Assembly: GCA_031363085.1 (NCBI GenBank)
Contig: JANLTU010000074.1
Location: 1 to 44,121 of the forward strand
DNA length: 44,121 nucleotides
DNA from: UBA6921 sp031363085
GTDB lineage: Bacteria > Pseudomonadota > Gammaproteobacteria > SG8-11
Direction of reading: 5' to 3'
Shown here: positions 8,370 to 17,836 of the stretch, one piece after another
Position numbering within the stretch: position 1 is the first letter of the stretch
How the letters are laid out: each line of letters begins with the position of its first letter
Position numbers and translations under genes: made by a program
The notes under the pieces: generated by a model
What the model saw: only the letters and a program-made list of their open reading frames with translations
Database searches by the model: none
Told to the model about the DNA's origin: nothing

Positions 8370-10643
8370 TTAACCAGTCCGCGTCTTGATAATTTCAACA
8401 TCCAGCCGCTTGTCGCTGTGCAGTAGCGCTTCGAATTCTGCTGATGGAACCGGACGGCTAAACAAGTAGCCTTGCATTTCTTCGCAGTGTTGCGTGCGCA
8501 GCCAGGCGAGTTGCGCTTCAGTTTCCACGCCTTCGGCGATCACGATCAGGTTTAGGCTGTGGCCGAGTAGAATCACCGAGCGGGCGATGGCGGCGTCGTT
8601 GGCGCTGGTGGAAAGATTGCGCACAAAAGACTGATCGACTTTCAATTTGGCGAGCGGAAAACGCTTTAAATAGCTGAGCGATGAATAGCCGGTGCCGAAG
8701 TCGTCAATCGACAAGGTCACGCCCAGTGCGTTTAATGCGTTCAGGGTGGCGATGGTTTTTTCCGCATCTTGCATGACCGCACTTTCGGTGATTTCCAATT
8801 CCAGTTTTTCCGCCGGCAGACCGGTATCGCGCAACGTGCGTTGCACCAAGTTAATGAAGTCGGGATGTTGAAATTGGCGCGCCGAAATATTCACCGCAAT
8901 GAGCAGGCGCGGATAACCGGCCGTGTGCCAAGTGTGTGCCTGCGCGCAAGCAGTGTGTAATACCCAGGCGCCAATCGGCACGATCAGACCGGTTTCCTCG
9001 GCAATGGGAATGAAATCGAGCGGCGGGATCATGACATTATCCGCGCCGCGCCAGCGAATCAACGCTTCCATACCGGTGATCTGTCCGCTCTCCAAAGACA
9101 CCTGGGGTTGATAATTCAGCAGGAATTCGCCGTGTTCCAAGGCGCGCCGCAAACCGCTTTCGACCGTCAACCACCGTTGGGCACGCGCGTTCATGTCGGT
9201 TGTGTAGCGCTGAAAACCGTTGCCGCCCAGGCGTTGCGCATGATTGACGGCGGCTTCAGCATTTGTAGTCAAGGTTGGCACTTCACTGCCGTGCTGCGGT
9301 GCTTGGCTTGCGCCGATGCTCAGCGTGAATACGTATTCGCGCGCTTCCACCTGCAAGGGTTCGGTCATGCAGGCGTGCAGGCGTTCGGCGAACAGGCCGA
9401 CGCGTTGTTCGCAGTCTGCGCCGGGCAGCAACACGCTGAAGGTTGCACCTTCAAAGCGGAATAGCTGCGCGCCGTCGAAGTGGCTTAACAGCGCATTGAA
9501 ACGTTGGGCAACGGCGTGCAGCAGCGCGTCGCTGGTTTCGTAGCCCTGACTTTCCAGCACGCGCTTGATGTGGTCCAGGCGCAACAGCAGCACGGCGACA
9601 CCGCTAGACGACTTCTCTTGCAGGGCGCTGGCGAGGCGTGCGGTAAATGCGCGGCGGTTGGGCAAGCCGGTGACGGCGTCGTGGTAGGCGCGGTATTCGA
9701 GTTCATGTTCCGCCTGTTTGCGCGCGGTGATGTCGCTGATATACACATGGCAGGTATCCAGGTCACGCAGCAGATGCATGCTGCACTCCAGAATTTGTGA
9801 GCCGACGGCATACTCACTGTTCCAGTGTTCCAGACCGCTTTCCAACACCTGTGCTAATTGTCCGGCGGTATCGGCGGGCAGTAACTGATGCGGTTCAGCC
9901 AGTTCAAGTTGCGTGCACAGGGCGCGCGCCGCCGAGTTGGCATACAACACGGCGCCGATACTTGACAAGCGCATGACCGGCGCAGGATTGCGTTCCGCAA
10001 ACAGGGCCAGTCGTTTACGCTCGGCGGATTCGGCGATGTAGGTGTTGACATAAAATCCGACCCACAGCGCGATACCAGAAATAAAAATGCTGAAGGCCAC
10101 CACCATGCCGGTGATCCAGAGCGTACGCGATTGAACTTGCGCGCCGCCGAGCTCCACTTGTTGCTGATTCAGTTGCACCAGTTCATCCAGATCGGGAAGG
10201 ATGCTTTCCTCCAGCGTGGTGATTTCTTGCAGCAGGTCGCGCGCCTTGTCCCAGTCGATATCATTGGTGCTGAGCGTTTTATCCAACTGGCCGGCGAGGT
10301 TGTGGATGGTGTCGGTGTCACGCGCCACGTGCGCGAGATATTCATTGTCGGTTCCGCCGATGTTGCGCAGACCGGCGTCGATGGAGCGCATGTTCATTTC
10401 AAAATTGTCGGTAAATTTTGTGCGCTCGACGGTTGCGTAATACTCATAGAGGATCGGGCGTTCGCGCAGAATGGCAACGCGCAACGCAGCGATGGCTTGT
10501 AGTTGCGGCAGACTTCGTTCCACCAATACGGCGGTGGTATCGCGTACGGCGCGGCCGTAAAAATAAATAGTCGCCGACAAGGCGATGCCCAACAGCAACA
10601 CCAATAGATAAACCGCCAGTATTTTTCGCTGCAATGAGCTCAT
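8370..10643 (-). CDS. Membrane sensor with degenerate GGDEF and intact EAL domain (c-di-GMP phosphodiesterase)
   Basis: The 757-residue protein (from ATG 10643) has TM1 at about 8-30, a periplasmic helical sensor region, and TM2 at about 175-200. A PAS-like segment (AERNPAPVMRL...SDITARKQ), a GGDEF domain and a C-terminal EAL domain follow. In the GGDEF domain the catalytic signature reads FEGATF, so cyclase activity is unlikely. The EAL domain keeps MEALIRW, NISARQFQ, LEITES, IDDFGTGYSSL, KVDQSFV and IAEGVET, so hydrolysis of c-di-GMP is expected. A longer start (GTG 10709) is open; neither start has a convincing ribosome site. The ligand sensed by the periplasmic part is unknown. Confidence 0.92.
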   Translation of the reverse strand: MSSLQRKILAVYLLVLLLGIALSATIYFYGRAVRDTTAVLVERSLPQLQAIAALRVAILRERPILYEYYATVERTKFTDNFEMNMRSIDAGLRNIGGTDNEYLAHVARDTDTIHNLAGQLDKTLSTNDIDWDKARDLLQEITTLEESILPDLDELVQLNQQQVELGGAQVQSRTLWITGMVVAFSIFISGIALWVGFYVNTYIAESAERKRLALFAERNPAPVMRLSSIGAVLYANSAARALCTQLELAEPHQLLPADTAGQLAQVLESGLEHWNSEYAVGSQILECSMHLLRDLDTCHVYISDITARKQAEHELEYRAYHDAVTGLPNRRAFTARLASALQEKSSSGVAVLLLRLDHIKRVLESQGYETSDALLHAVAQRFNALLSHFDGAQLFRFEGATFSVLLPGADCEQRVGLFAERLHACMTEPLQVEAREYVFTLSIGASQAPQHGSEVPTLTTNAEAAVNHAQRLGGNGFQRYTTDMNARAQRWLTVESGLRRALEHGEFLLNYQPQVSLESGQITGMEALIRWRGADNVMIPPLDFIPIAEETGLIVPIGAWVLHTACAQAHTWHTAGYPRLLIAVNISARQFQHPDFINLVQRTLRDTGLPAEKLELEITESAVMQDAEKTIATLNALNALGVTLSIDDFGTGYSSLSYLKRFPLAKLKVDQSFVRNLSTSANDAAIARSVILLGHSLNLIVIAEGVETEAQLAWLRTQHCEEMQGYLFSRPVPSAEFEALLHSDKRLDVEIIKTRTG

Positions 10644-10994
10644 GGAGCGAGGCCCGCTTAAGAGTGCGTGATGGTTATCGAACACGCGGCGATTAAGTTG
10701 AAACAACACCGAAAAGAGGCGTGATCCATATCTCCCTTTTATACGCGGTAAAAAAATATCAGTGGCGTTTCGGCGTGCGGGTAGCGTTTCGCAGCGGCTG
10801 TCTAACTAAGATTTAAGTATCGTCGGGAGAGAATTTGGTACGATAACCGCGCTGTTTAGGCAGGCCCTATAACTTCTGTTTTCCATGTCTGCTGTTGCTA
10901 GGTTTAACGTCATCGTCTTCCGCGTAATTTAACGAGAGTTGGCCAGTTGTCGACATTTGCGGTTTTTTTATTAGCCCATCGACAAGGAGTGAAC
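10644..10994. other. Divergent intergenic region
   Basis: About 350 bp lie between the GGDEF/EAL gene and the cytochrome operon. It is more A/T-rich than its surroundings and must hold both promoters. No hexamer pair was convincing enough to annotate, and no coding signal was seen apart from the short 5' extensions of the two flanking frames. AAGGAG at 10984-10989 is the ribosome site of the first operon gene. Confidence 0.6.
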
Positions 10995-13502
10995 ATGAGG
11001 CGCGCGCTCGTTTCCGTGTGGTGTGGATTTTCATTGTTGGCGATCAACGCGGCGGCGGCGGAAGCACCGCTGCCCGGTAAGGTGTCGGCGTCGACTGCCA
11101 TAGCCTATGACGAGTCCGGATTTTATTCCGGTGAAGCGGGGCTCACGCCGTCGCAGCGCGCCGGGCGTGAAATTTGGTACAAAGCAGCAGCCGGCAACGA
11201 CCGCTTTCACACCTACGTGTTCCAGCAGCGCTTCGGCGTGCTGATCGACTGGTACCGGGTGTTGCGCGCCGACCAGCGTGACGACCGCTTTAAAACTTGG
11301 GGCTTGATCAACGACCCGAGTTGTTGCGTGCCCGGCTCGGTTCATTGCCCGGCAAAAAGTTATGAAGAAACCTTCGGCTTTGACTGGTGCCCGGGCGACG
11401 CTGCCTTGCTGCAATCGGTAGGTAAATCTGGTTATCTGGATCCGGCCTGCGACTTCAAAGACGCGCCGCTCGCAGAAGGCGATGTGCATGGCCCCAACGA
11501 TCAGCGCCAGTCGCCCTGCGACTTGGCCTTCGGCACCTCCACCGGCGCGCTTGGCTTACGCAAATTTCCCAATCCAAAATTCGACTTGGAACAATGGCGC
11601 CGTTTAAATGGCAAGCTTGGTACTTGGGAAGGTTACAACAAGAAATTAAACGCGCAACCAGACGCGTCCGACCGTCAGACCAGTCATTTGAGCGATCCTT
11701 CCATCGAGCCGCCGTTCCGCATCGGCATGGCCTGCGGTGCTTGTCACGTTGCATTCGATCCGACCCGCCCGCCCAAGGATCCGGCGCACCCGCAATGGGA
11801 CAACATCATGGGGCTGTTGGGCAACCAATACTCGCGGATAGCCGAGATAATGGTTTCGGGTATGGGCAAAAACAGCCTGGAATGGCAGGTATTTTCGCAT
11901 GCGCGCCCGGGCACCACCGACACCTCGGCGGTGCCCGCCGATCAAGTGAATAATCCCAGCAGCATGAATGCGCTGCTTAATATCAAGCAGCGCCCCTTGT
12001 TTAATAACGAAGTGGTCAATAAATGGCGCAAGGCGAAAGCCTGCGCCGCCGGTGAAGCGGAAACCGCCTGCTGGTGCGAGCCGGGGAAAAAAGCCAAGTG
12101 CTGGAAAAAAAGTTTGCAGAGCGAAGCCGTGCATCACCTCTTGAAAGGCGGTGAAGACAGCATCGGCGCGTCGGAAGCATTGCAGCGCGTATTTATCAAT
12201 CTTGGTGTGTGTGCGGAGCAGTGCTGGGTGAATCACCTGACCGACTTACGGCAGCTTGATCCGCAACAACGCAACTTCGGCCAAACGCCGTTTGACATCG
12301 GTCAATGTCGGCGTGATTGCGCCAACTTCCGTGCGATTGAAGACCGTCTGCCTAACCTGCTGGATTTTGTCATGTCGGCCGAGGGCGGCACTTCAGATTT
12401 GCAACGTGCGCGCGAAAATATCGCGCAAGCAAAAAATCCGGCAGCGCGTTACGACCACAACGATCTGGCCGAAGACTTAGACAAGGAATTCGGCAGGGGG
12501 GCGGTCACGCGCGGGCGCTTGGTGTTTGCCGAGAATTGCGCGCGCTGCCATTCGAGCATTCCCGAGTCGGTCGACGGCCCCTTCAAGCATCGCGACTTCC
12601 TGAAGGTGTCCGACAAAACCGGGCTACGCGCCGACTGGATGGGCAACGACCAAGCGATGCCGGTGTCCGAGGTTGGCACATTCCGCTGTCGCGCGTTGCA
12701 CTCCAACCACATGGCCGGCCACGTTTGGCAGGAGTATGGCTCGGACACCTTGCGTGCGCGTGTTCCCGACCCCAATGTGCGCGAACCCGGTGACGGCGGG
12801 CGCGGCTACTATCGCAACGTGTCGCTGCTCAACGCCTGGGCGCACGCGCCGTTCATGCACAACAACGCCATGGGGCCGGAGCTTTGCGGCGCCGCCGCCA
12901 ACGCGCAGAACGAATTTTATCGCTCACCGTATGTCGACGAAAAAGGCGCAGCGCTGCTGAACGCACCGGCGTGCTGGCCGTATGATCCGAGCGTGGACGG
13001 GCGGTTCAAGGTGTACAAAGAATCAATGCGGCAATTGCTGCACCCCAAGGAGCGCGTGACCAAGATCACCAAGCTTGATCAAGACATTATTCTTGACCTG
13101 GGCCCGCAAGTGTTCGACAGCCAGGACGAGAAAAAACTGTTCGGCTTCACCATTGCTGTGCCTAAGGGCACCAACGCCGGTTTGCTGGGTAACTTCCAGC
13201 ACAAACAATTCATGCTCGATCTGGCGTTGTCCAAGACCCAGCCGCAGCAACTGGAAAGCAAGCTGGCGCGCACCTTGGGTAAAGACAAGGCTTCTGAAGT
13301 TACCGTACAGATGCGCGCGATCACCGATGAGGTTCTGCGCGAGCCTGCGCGCCTGATCAAAACTCTCAGCAAGCGCCTGCCCTTGGTGCTCGATGTTTAC
13401 AGTTCCTGCGCCGCTGATGTCGAAGATGCCGGTCATCGCTTCGGCGAAGATCTGCCCGAACCTGACAAACAGGCGCTTACCGCATTTTTGGCCACGCTGT
13501 AA
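10995..13502 (+). CDS. Exported dihaem cytochrome c of the RoxA/MauG/CcpA superfamily
   Basis: The 835-residue protein starts at ATG 10995 behind AAGGAG and has a signal peptide ending near AINAAAAEA. Two haem-binding motifs are visible: CGACH at 247-251 and CARCH at 515-519. NVSLLNAWAHAPFMHNNAMG, about 100 residues after the second haem, corresponds to the 'APYLHNGS' segment of RoxA-type rubber oxygenases and dihaem peroxidases, which supplies a distal ligand. It is longer than RoxA (about 680) and has extra cysteine pairs (SCCVPG, TACWCEPG, GVCAEQCW, QCRRDC) that suggest several disulfides. It leads a five-gene cluster and its stop overlaps the next start. An oxygenase or peroxidase role is inferred from the superfamily only; the substrate is unknown. 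Confidence 0.82.
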   Translation: MRRALVSVWCGFSLLAINAAAAEAPLPGKVSASTAIAYDESGFYSGEAGLTPSQRAGREIWYKAAAGNDRFHTYVFQQRFGVLIDWYRVLRADQRDDRFKTWGLINDPSCCVPGSVHCPAKSYEETFGFDWCPGDAALLQSVGKSGYLDPACDFKDAPLAEGDVHGPNDQRQSPCDLAFGTSTGALGLRKFPNPKFDLEQWRRLNGKLGTWEGYNKKLNAQPDASDRQTSHLSDPSIEPPFRIGMACGACHVAFDPTRPPKDPAHPQWDNIMGLLGNQYSRIAEIMVSGMGKNSLEWQVFSHARPGTTDTSAVPADQVNNPSSMNALLNIKQRPLFNNEVVNKWRKAKACAAGEAETACWCEPGKKAKCWKKSLQSEAVHHLLKGGEDSIGASEALQRVFINLGVCAEQCWVNHLTDLRQLDPQQRNFGQTPFDIGQCRRDCANFRAIEDRLPNLLDFVMSAEGGTSDLQRARENIAQAKNPAARYDHNDLAEDLDKEFGRGAVTRGRLVFAENCARCHSSIPESVDGPFKHRDFLKVSDKTGLRADWMGNDQAMPVSEVGTFRCRALHSNHMAGHVWQEYGSDTLRARVPDPNVREPGDGGRGYYRNVSLLNAWAHAPFMHNNAMGPELCGAAANAQNEFYRSPYVDEKGAALLNAPACWPYDPSVDGRFKVYKESMRQLLHPKERVTKITKLDQDIILDLGPQVFDSQDEKKLFGFTIAVPKGTNAGLLGNFQHKQFMLDLALSKTQPQQLESKLARTLGKDKASEVTVQMRAITDEVLREPARLIKTLSKRLPLVLDVYSSCAADVEDAGHRFGEDLPEPDKQALTAFLATL

Positions 13503-14413
13503 TGCAAGCAAGGAGACCGCGCATACCTAAGCCACTTTGGTTGGTCGGTGTCATGCTGATGGCCAGCAGTGTGTTGCTCGGCGGCTGCGGCGAGAGGCCG
13601 CCGTCCATCAGCTTTGCACCGAACGGCACCGACGATCAGCAGAAGCCGGACTTCGCCAGCGTCGAATATCATTTCCCGCTCACGCCTGCCGACCTGCAAA
13701 AAATCACGCCGAAAAATCTCGCAGCACTCACGCAGGAACAGATCGATCAAGTTTACGCGCGACTGACCGCCGGGCCGATCCCGGACGGACCGTTCGACGG
13801 TAAAGTGCTGTGGCCCAAGGGCAGCAGCGGAAAGTTTCGCGCAGCGGAAATTCTCGGCGGTTTGACCGATGTTGCAGTCAATCTGCAAGGCAAAAAACTG
13901 GAGGCAATGGTATCGGTGTTGTGGAAAGGAAAAATGTTTTATCGCGAGCAGCGCATGCTGCGTAATCGCATTGAGGATTTGAAAATTCTTAAGTCCGTGC
14001 TCGGCAGTGATCTTGGCCGTCTGCCAAAGATCAAGACCAGTGTGAAGGGCAGCGACGCATGGTTGTTGTTCCCGGCCAAACTGTATTGCGGTCAAAGCCT
14101 GCTCGACGCTCGGCGCGAATCCGTCATCATCGACTATGCTTTCAATGACGAGCTTGAAGGCTACCACGAGTTGCCTGATTTCCTCGCCGGTCGTCGCGGC
14201 TTCAAGGTGCGTGACGAGATCCGCAGGGTGCGTCCCGGTTTTTATCTGGGCCGTGCTTATCTGGATCGCGCCTTCGTGCTGAACTTCAGCCTGTATAACG
14301 AGGCGCTTGCGGGCCGCGACGGCGCAGCGTTTTTGAAAACCGGGCAACGCGACGAAGATTGCTGGGGCGGCACACAGCAACCCCATGTCACAACAACGGC
14401 GGCGGCGAAGTGA
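13502..14413 (+). CDS. Lipoprotein of the cytochrome operon, unrecognised family
   Basis: The 303-residue protein has a lipoprotein signal: a basic n-region, a hydrophobic stretch and the lipobox LLGGC (Cys at residue 29). No CxxCH motif is present. The mature part has a FRAAEILGG segment followed by KLEAMVSVLWKGKMFYREQR and a VKGSDAWLLFPAKLYCGQSL strand. I do not recognise the family. Its ATG shares one base with the stop of the preceding cytochrome gene (TAATG), so the two are almost certainly translationally coupled. That makes it a likely partner, perhaps tethering or docking the dihaem protein at a membrane surface. Function is inference from context. Confidence 0.85.
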   Translation: MQARRPRIPKPLWLVGVMLMASSVLLGGCGERPPSISFAPNGTDDQQKPDFASVEYHFPLTPADLQKITPKNLAALTQEQIDQVYARLTAGPIPDGPFDGKVLWPKGSSGKFRAAEILGGLTDVAVNLQGKKLEAMVSVLWKGKMFYREQRMLRNRIEDLKILKSVLGSDLGRLPKIKTSVKGSDAWLLFPAKLYCGQSLLDARRESVIIDYAFNDELEGYHELPDFLAGRRGFKVRDEIRRVRPGFYLGRAYLDRAFVLNFSLYNEALAGRDGAAFLKTGQRDEDCWGGTQQPHVTTTAAAK

Positions 14414-14433
14414 GCCGCGTGTTTTAGCGAACG

Positions 14434-16332
14434 ATGCATATGGGATCTAACTGCTTGCGAGCTTTCCGTTTTTTTATGCAAAAAACTGTGCTTAGAGTGT
14501 TCGTCGCCTGCGGTCTGTGCGCTGCGGTAAACGCGGCTGAGCATCCGGCGAGCGACGCGCCGCGTTGGGTGGTCGATCCGCGCGCTATTGATGCGAATCT
14601 GCCGCCGGTGGGACGTTCGTTATTCGACTACATCATGAGCGAAGAACACAACGGCCAACGTATCTACAAGGTGCCGTTTCCCTACACCGCATTTATTCAG
14701 AGCATCGAGCAACGTTTGCAGGGGTCAAGCGTGACGCTGCCGCAGCTCAAGCAAGTGTTGATTCCTTTAGGTCGCTCGTTGCAACGTAATGCGGCGGCGC
14801 CGGAATTTTTCCATTTTCCGCGCGTGGTCGCGGCGGTCGACACCGAGCCCCTGGCGGGCGGTGACACCAGCCTGTTATTGAAAGACCGTTTGTATGTCGG
14901 CTACGGCGAAAAGTCGGCGATTCTGGAAGTGATCAGCTACAACGAAGCTGCCGGGCGTTTTGAGTTCCAGATCGTGAATGATTACCGGCCCGGCGGCAAG
15001 CCACAAGTGGCGTACGCAGACCGCGCCGTGTGCATGAGTTGCCACCAGAATGCAGCGCCGATTTTTTCGCGTCAAACCTGGGACGAGACCAATGCGAATC
15101 CACGTGTTGCGGAGTTGTTGAATAATCTGGGTAAGGACTTTCACGGCGTACCGATCCTGCGCGGTGTCGACATTCCGTTTGCCATCGATCAGGCGACACA
15201 ACGCGCCAACGAATTTGCCCTCACGCAACTGCTGTGGCGCGACGGATGCGGCAGCGGCGGTGAAGGTGCGCGTTGCCGCGCTTATGTTTTCGCACGGGCC
15301 TTGCAATACCGCCTGAGCGGCGAGCGCGGTTTCGATGCGCGTGCGGCGCGTTCCGTCGAAGCGTTTCATACCGAGTTGAAAAAGCATTGGCGCGAACGCT
15401 GGTTGGGCGGTTTGTATCTGTCTGATCCAAGCTTGGCAAATCGCGACCCGCTGAGCGGGTTAAATGACGCGCCGACGCTCATCAAGCTCAATCCGCAGTT
15501 GGACGCCAAGGGCAAAAAAACTCTCTCCGCGCTACTTGCAAACACCGACGTACGCGCGCCCTTCGAGCCGCTCGAACAGCGTGCTCCATTAAGCACGTGG
15601 CGCGGGACCAACCCTGAAATTGCCGACCGACTGGTGCACGGCGTGGCGGATTTTATCGCGCAAGCGGATCTGCACAAGCTCGACACGGTGTTATGGGAAC
15701 TGGCGCCGCTGAACCAGATTAAAGGGCGACCGGTGACGAGTACCTGCACGTTCACCACGAAAAATATCGATGCCGCCGAGTCGCGGGTGGGGTTCGTATG
15801 CCATGCGCCCGAGCAAGCGGCAGTGGCCGGTTTCAGCGCGCTCGGGCGTGCGTATCTGCGCGCTGGCCGAGTGCTGCGCGTGGAGATCGACAGCTTGACA
15901 TTAAATGGCGTGGAGTTGCGCGCTTTCAACCTTGAAGGCGGCGGCGCACTGGAGTATGGCAACGACACGTGGTCGCTCACGCTGCGCCTTGTGCAGAATG
16001 ACATGCACGTGCGCGGCACCGATGGTGCGGCGTTTGAATCTTTGGTGCTGCGCGGGCGCGGCACGTTGACCGCGCCTAGCGTACAGAGCGGAGCAGCGAC
16101 GCTGATGGTGCGCGACGACTTTGCGCCGGTATGGGAAGCGTTGGACGCACTGATGGTAAAAAACGATCTCGACGCATTTTCCGAGCGGCCGTTGCGGCGC
16201 GCCGTGATCCTGCCGGCACTGCTGGTGCAGTTAGGCGCAGCGCCGGGCAACTGGTGCTGCGTTGATGATCGTGGCCTGCCGCCGATGCTGGATGATCGTT
16301 TCTCGACAGTTAAGACATCCGCACAGCCGTAA
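14434..16332 (+). CDS. Exported protein with a single CxxCH haem site (cytochrome operon)
   Basis: The 632-residue protein carries one haem motif, CMSCH at residues 200-204, within VCMSCHQNAAPIFSRQTWDET. The following NAAPIFSR-W-ETN string looks conserved-family-like, but I cannot name the family. No second CxxCH is seen; extra Cys residues occur in WRDGCGSGGEGARCRAY and near the C-terminus (NWCCVDD). The start is uncertain: ATG 14434 gives a long n-region, while ATG 14476 gives a canonical signal peptide (MQKTVLRVFVACGLCAAVNA); neither has a strong ribosome site. It lies 20 bases after the lipoprotein gene. It may be a monohaem electron carrier or an enzyme acting with the flanking dihaem proteins. 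Confidence 0.82.
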   Translation: MHMGSNCLRAFRFFMQKTVLRVFVACGLCAAVNAAEHPASDAPRWVVDPRAIDANLPPVGRSLFDYIMSEEHNGQRIYKVPFPYTAFIQSIEQRLQGSSVTLPQLKQVLIPLGRSLQRNAAAPEFFHFPRVVAAVDTEPLAGGDTSLLLKDRLYVGYGEKSAILEVISYNEAAGRFEFQIVNDYRPGGKPQVAYADRAVCMSCHQNAAPIFSRQTWDETNANPRVAELLNNLGKDFHGVPILRGVDIPFAIDQATQRANEFALTQLLWRDGCGSGGEGARCRAYVFARALQYRLSGERGFDARAARSVEAFHTELKKHWRERWLGGLYLSDPSLANRDPLSGLNDAPTLIKLNPQLDAKGKKTLSALLANTDVRAPFEPLEQRAPLSTWRGTNPEIADRLVHGVADFIAQADLHKLDTVLWELAPLNQIKGRPVTSTCTFTTKNIDAAESRVGFVCHAPEQAAVAGFSALGRAYLRAGRVLRVEIDSLTLNGVELRAFNLEGGGALEYGNDTWSLTLRLVQNDMHVRGTDGAAFESLVLRGRGTLTAPSVQSGAATLMVRDDFAPVWEALDALMVKNDLDAFSERPLRRAVILPALLVQLGAAPGNWCCVDDRGLPPMLDDRFSTVKTSAQP

Positions 16333-16358
16333 CAAAATAAAATCAAAGGACAAAAGTC

Positions 16359-17825
16359 ATGACCTGGTGCAAAACGCTCGCCGCCGTGTTTGTCGCGCTG
16401 CTGCTGGCCGCTGCGGTCTATTTCGTAAACCGCTTCGGCAGCGACGTGGCGGTGGAATACATCGATATTGAAGATCATTTTAAATACGGGTCCACCGGTG
16501 GCGAACGTGTGTCCGGTTTTCCGTTTTGGATTTGGCGCGCGTTGCCGAACCTATGCTCCGCCTATTTGCCCGGCAAGGGTTATGAAGCGTTGGGCATGTT
16601 GTTCGAACCTGGCAAATTCAAGGTAGGCGAAGAATTGCCCATCGGTGTTTCCAAGCGCTACGTGGCCGGCATGGACCGCGTATTTTTAAATTGCGCCGCA
16701 TGCCACGTCAGCACGGTGCGCGACAAGCCCGACGCCAAGCCGCGCCTGGTGCTGGGCATGCCGGCCGGCAATTTTGATTTAATGGGCTTGCAGAATTTCT
16801 TGTTCAATTGCGCCGCCGACGCGAAATTTTCGCCTGAGTTTATTGTGCCGGCGGCCCAAGCCATGGGCGCCGATCTTGACTTAATCGACCGTTATCTGGT
16901 TTATCCGCTGGCGATTTACCTGATGCGCGACCGGTTGTTCATGTTGCGCGAGCGTTTTGCGTTTGCCGCTAAACAGCCCGCGTGGGGACCCGGGCGGGCG
17001 GATATATTTAACATCGGTAAAACATTGTTCAACTTTCCATTGCAAAAAATGTCGCCGCGCGAACTCGTGGGTACAGCGGACTTTCCTTCCATCTGGCAAC
17101 AGCGACAACGCGAAGGCATGCAGTTGCATTGGGACGGCAACAACACGCGAGTGAACGAACGCAGCAAGCATGCGGCATTCGTCACCGGCAGCACGCCATC
17201 GACCCTCGACTCGCACAATATCGGGCGCATTGAAGACTATCTGCTGGACGCGAAACCGCCGGCATATCCGTATCCGGTCGACACCGCCTTGGCGAATAAA
17301 GGCGCATCGATTTACAAGGAGTATTGTTCCGACTGCCACGGTACCAGCGGTAAAGACTTTAGCGGCGTGGCCGTGGGCAAGGTGACTGCTGTGGGCGACG
17401 TCGGTACGGATCGCAGCCGTCTGGATGCCTATACCTACGAGCTGGCGGTGAACCAAGCAACCCTGTACGCCGGTTATCCGTGGCGCTTCGCGCATTTCCG
17501 CAAAACCTACGGCTACGCCAACATGCCGCTCGACGGCTTGTGGTTGCGCGCGCCGTATTTGCATAACGGCTCGGTGCCGACACTGCGCGATTTGCTCGAA
17601 CCAGTGGCCAAGCGCCCGAAAACTTTTTATCGCGGCAGCGATGTGTACGACGCGCAAAACGTCGGCTGGGTATCGAACGTCGCGCAACAAGGTGAGCGTA
17701 GCTATTTTCTGTTCAATGTACAGGTCGTGGGCAACTCCAATGCCGGGCATGAGGGCAAACGTTTCGGCACAGAATTACCGGCGCAGGACAAGGCGGCGCT
17801 GCTGGAATATCTGAAAGCATTTTAA
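16359..17825 (+). CDS. Membrane-anchored dihaem cytochrome c, RoxA-like, copy 1
   Basis: The 488-residue protein has one N-terminal hydrophobic helix (about residues 7-25) that probably stays as an anchor, with the rest periplasmic. Haem motifs are CAACH at 112-116 and CSDCH at 323-327. The C-terminal part contains LDGLWLRAPYLHNGSVPTLR, very close to the RoxA/dihaem-peroxidase segment that bears the distal His of the second haem. The HFKYGS and LPNLCSAYLP blocks near the N-terminus recur in the next gene. The ribosome site AAAGGA precedes ATG 16359. It is paralogous to the downstream gene, with both first haem motifs at residue 112. A role as electron-transfer partner or peroxidase is inferred. 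Confidence 0.87.
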   Translation: MTWCKTLAAVFVALLLAAAVYFVNRFGSDVAVEYIDIEDHFKYGSTGGERVSGFPFWIWRALPNLCSAYLPGKGYEALGMLFEPGKFKVGEELPIGVSKRYVAGMDRVFLNCAACHVSTVRDKPDAKPRLVLGMPAGNFDLMGLQNFLFNCAADAKFSPEFIVPAAQAMGADLDLIDRYLVYPLAIYLMRDRLFMLRERFAFAAKQPAWGPGRADIFNIGKTLFNFPLQKMSPRELVGTADFPSIWQQRQREGMQLHWDGNNTRVNERSKHAAFVTGSTPSTLDSHNIGRIEDYLLDAKPPAYPYPVDTALANKGASIYKEYCSDCHGTSGKDFSGVAVGKVTAVGDVGTDRSRLDAYTYELAVNQATLYAGYPWRFAHFRKTYGYANMPLDGLWLRAPYLHNGSVPTLRDLLEPVAKRPKTFYRGSDVYDAQNVGWVSNVAQQGERSYFLFNVQVVGNSNAGHEGKRFGTELPAQDKAALLEYLKAF

Positions 17826-17836
17826 GGAGGCAGGAC

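Noticed and set aside
10995..13502. Naming the first cytochrome gene roxA
   Set aside because: Shared dihaem fold and motif are not enough: the protein is about 150 residues longer, has extra Cys pairs, and no rubber-related gene lies nearby.
13433..14386. 317-codon minus-strand frame opposite the lipoprotein gene
   Set aside because: Long, but the plus-strand gene has a lipobox, start overlap and operon context; the antisense frame shows no motif.
15366..16478. 370-codon minus-strand frame opposite the monohaem gene
   Set aside because: Ser/Arg-rich antisense frame crossing two plus-strand genes; no ribosome site or domain.
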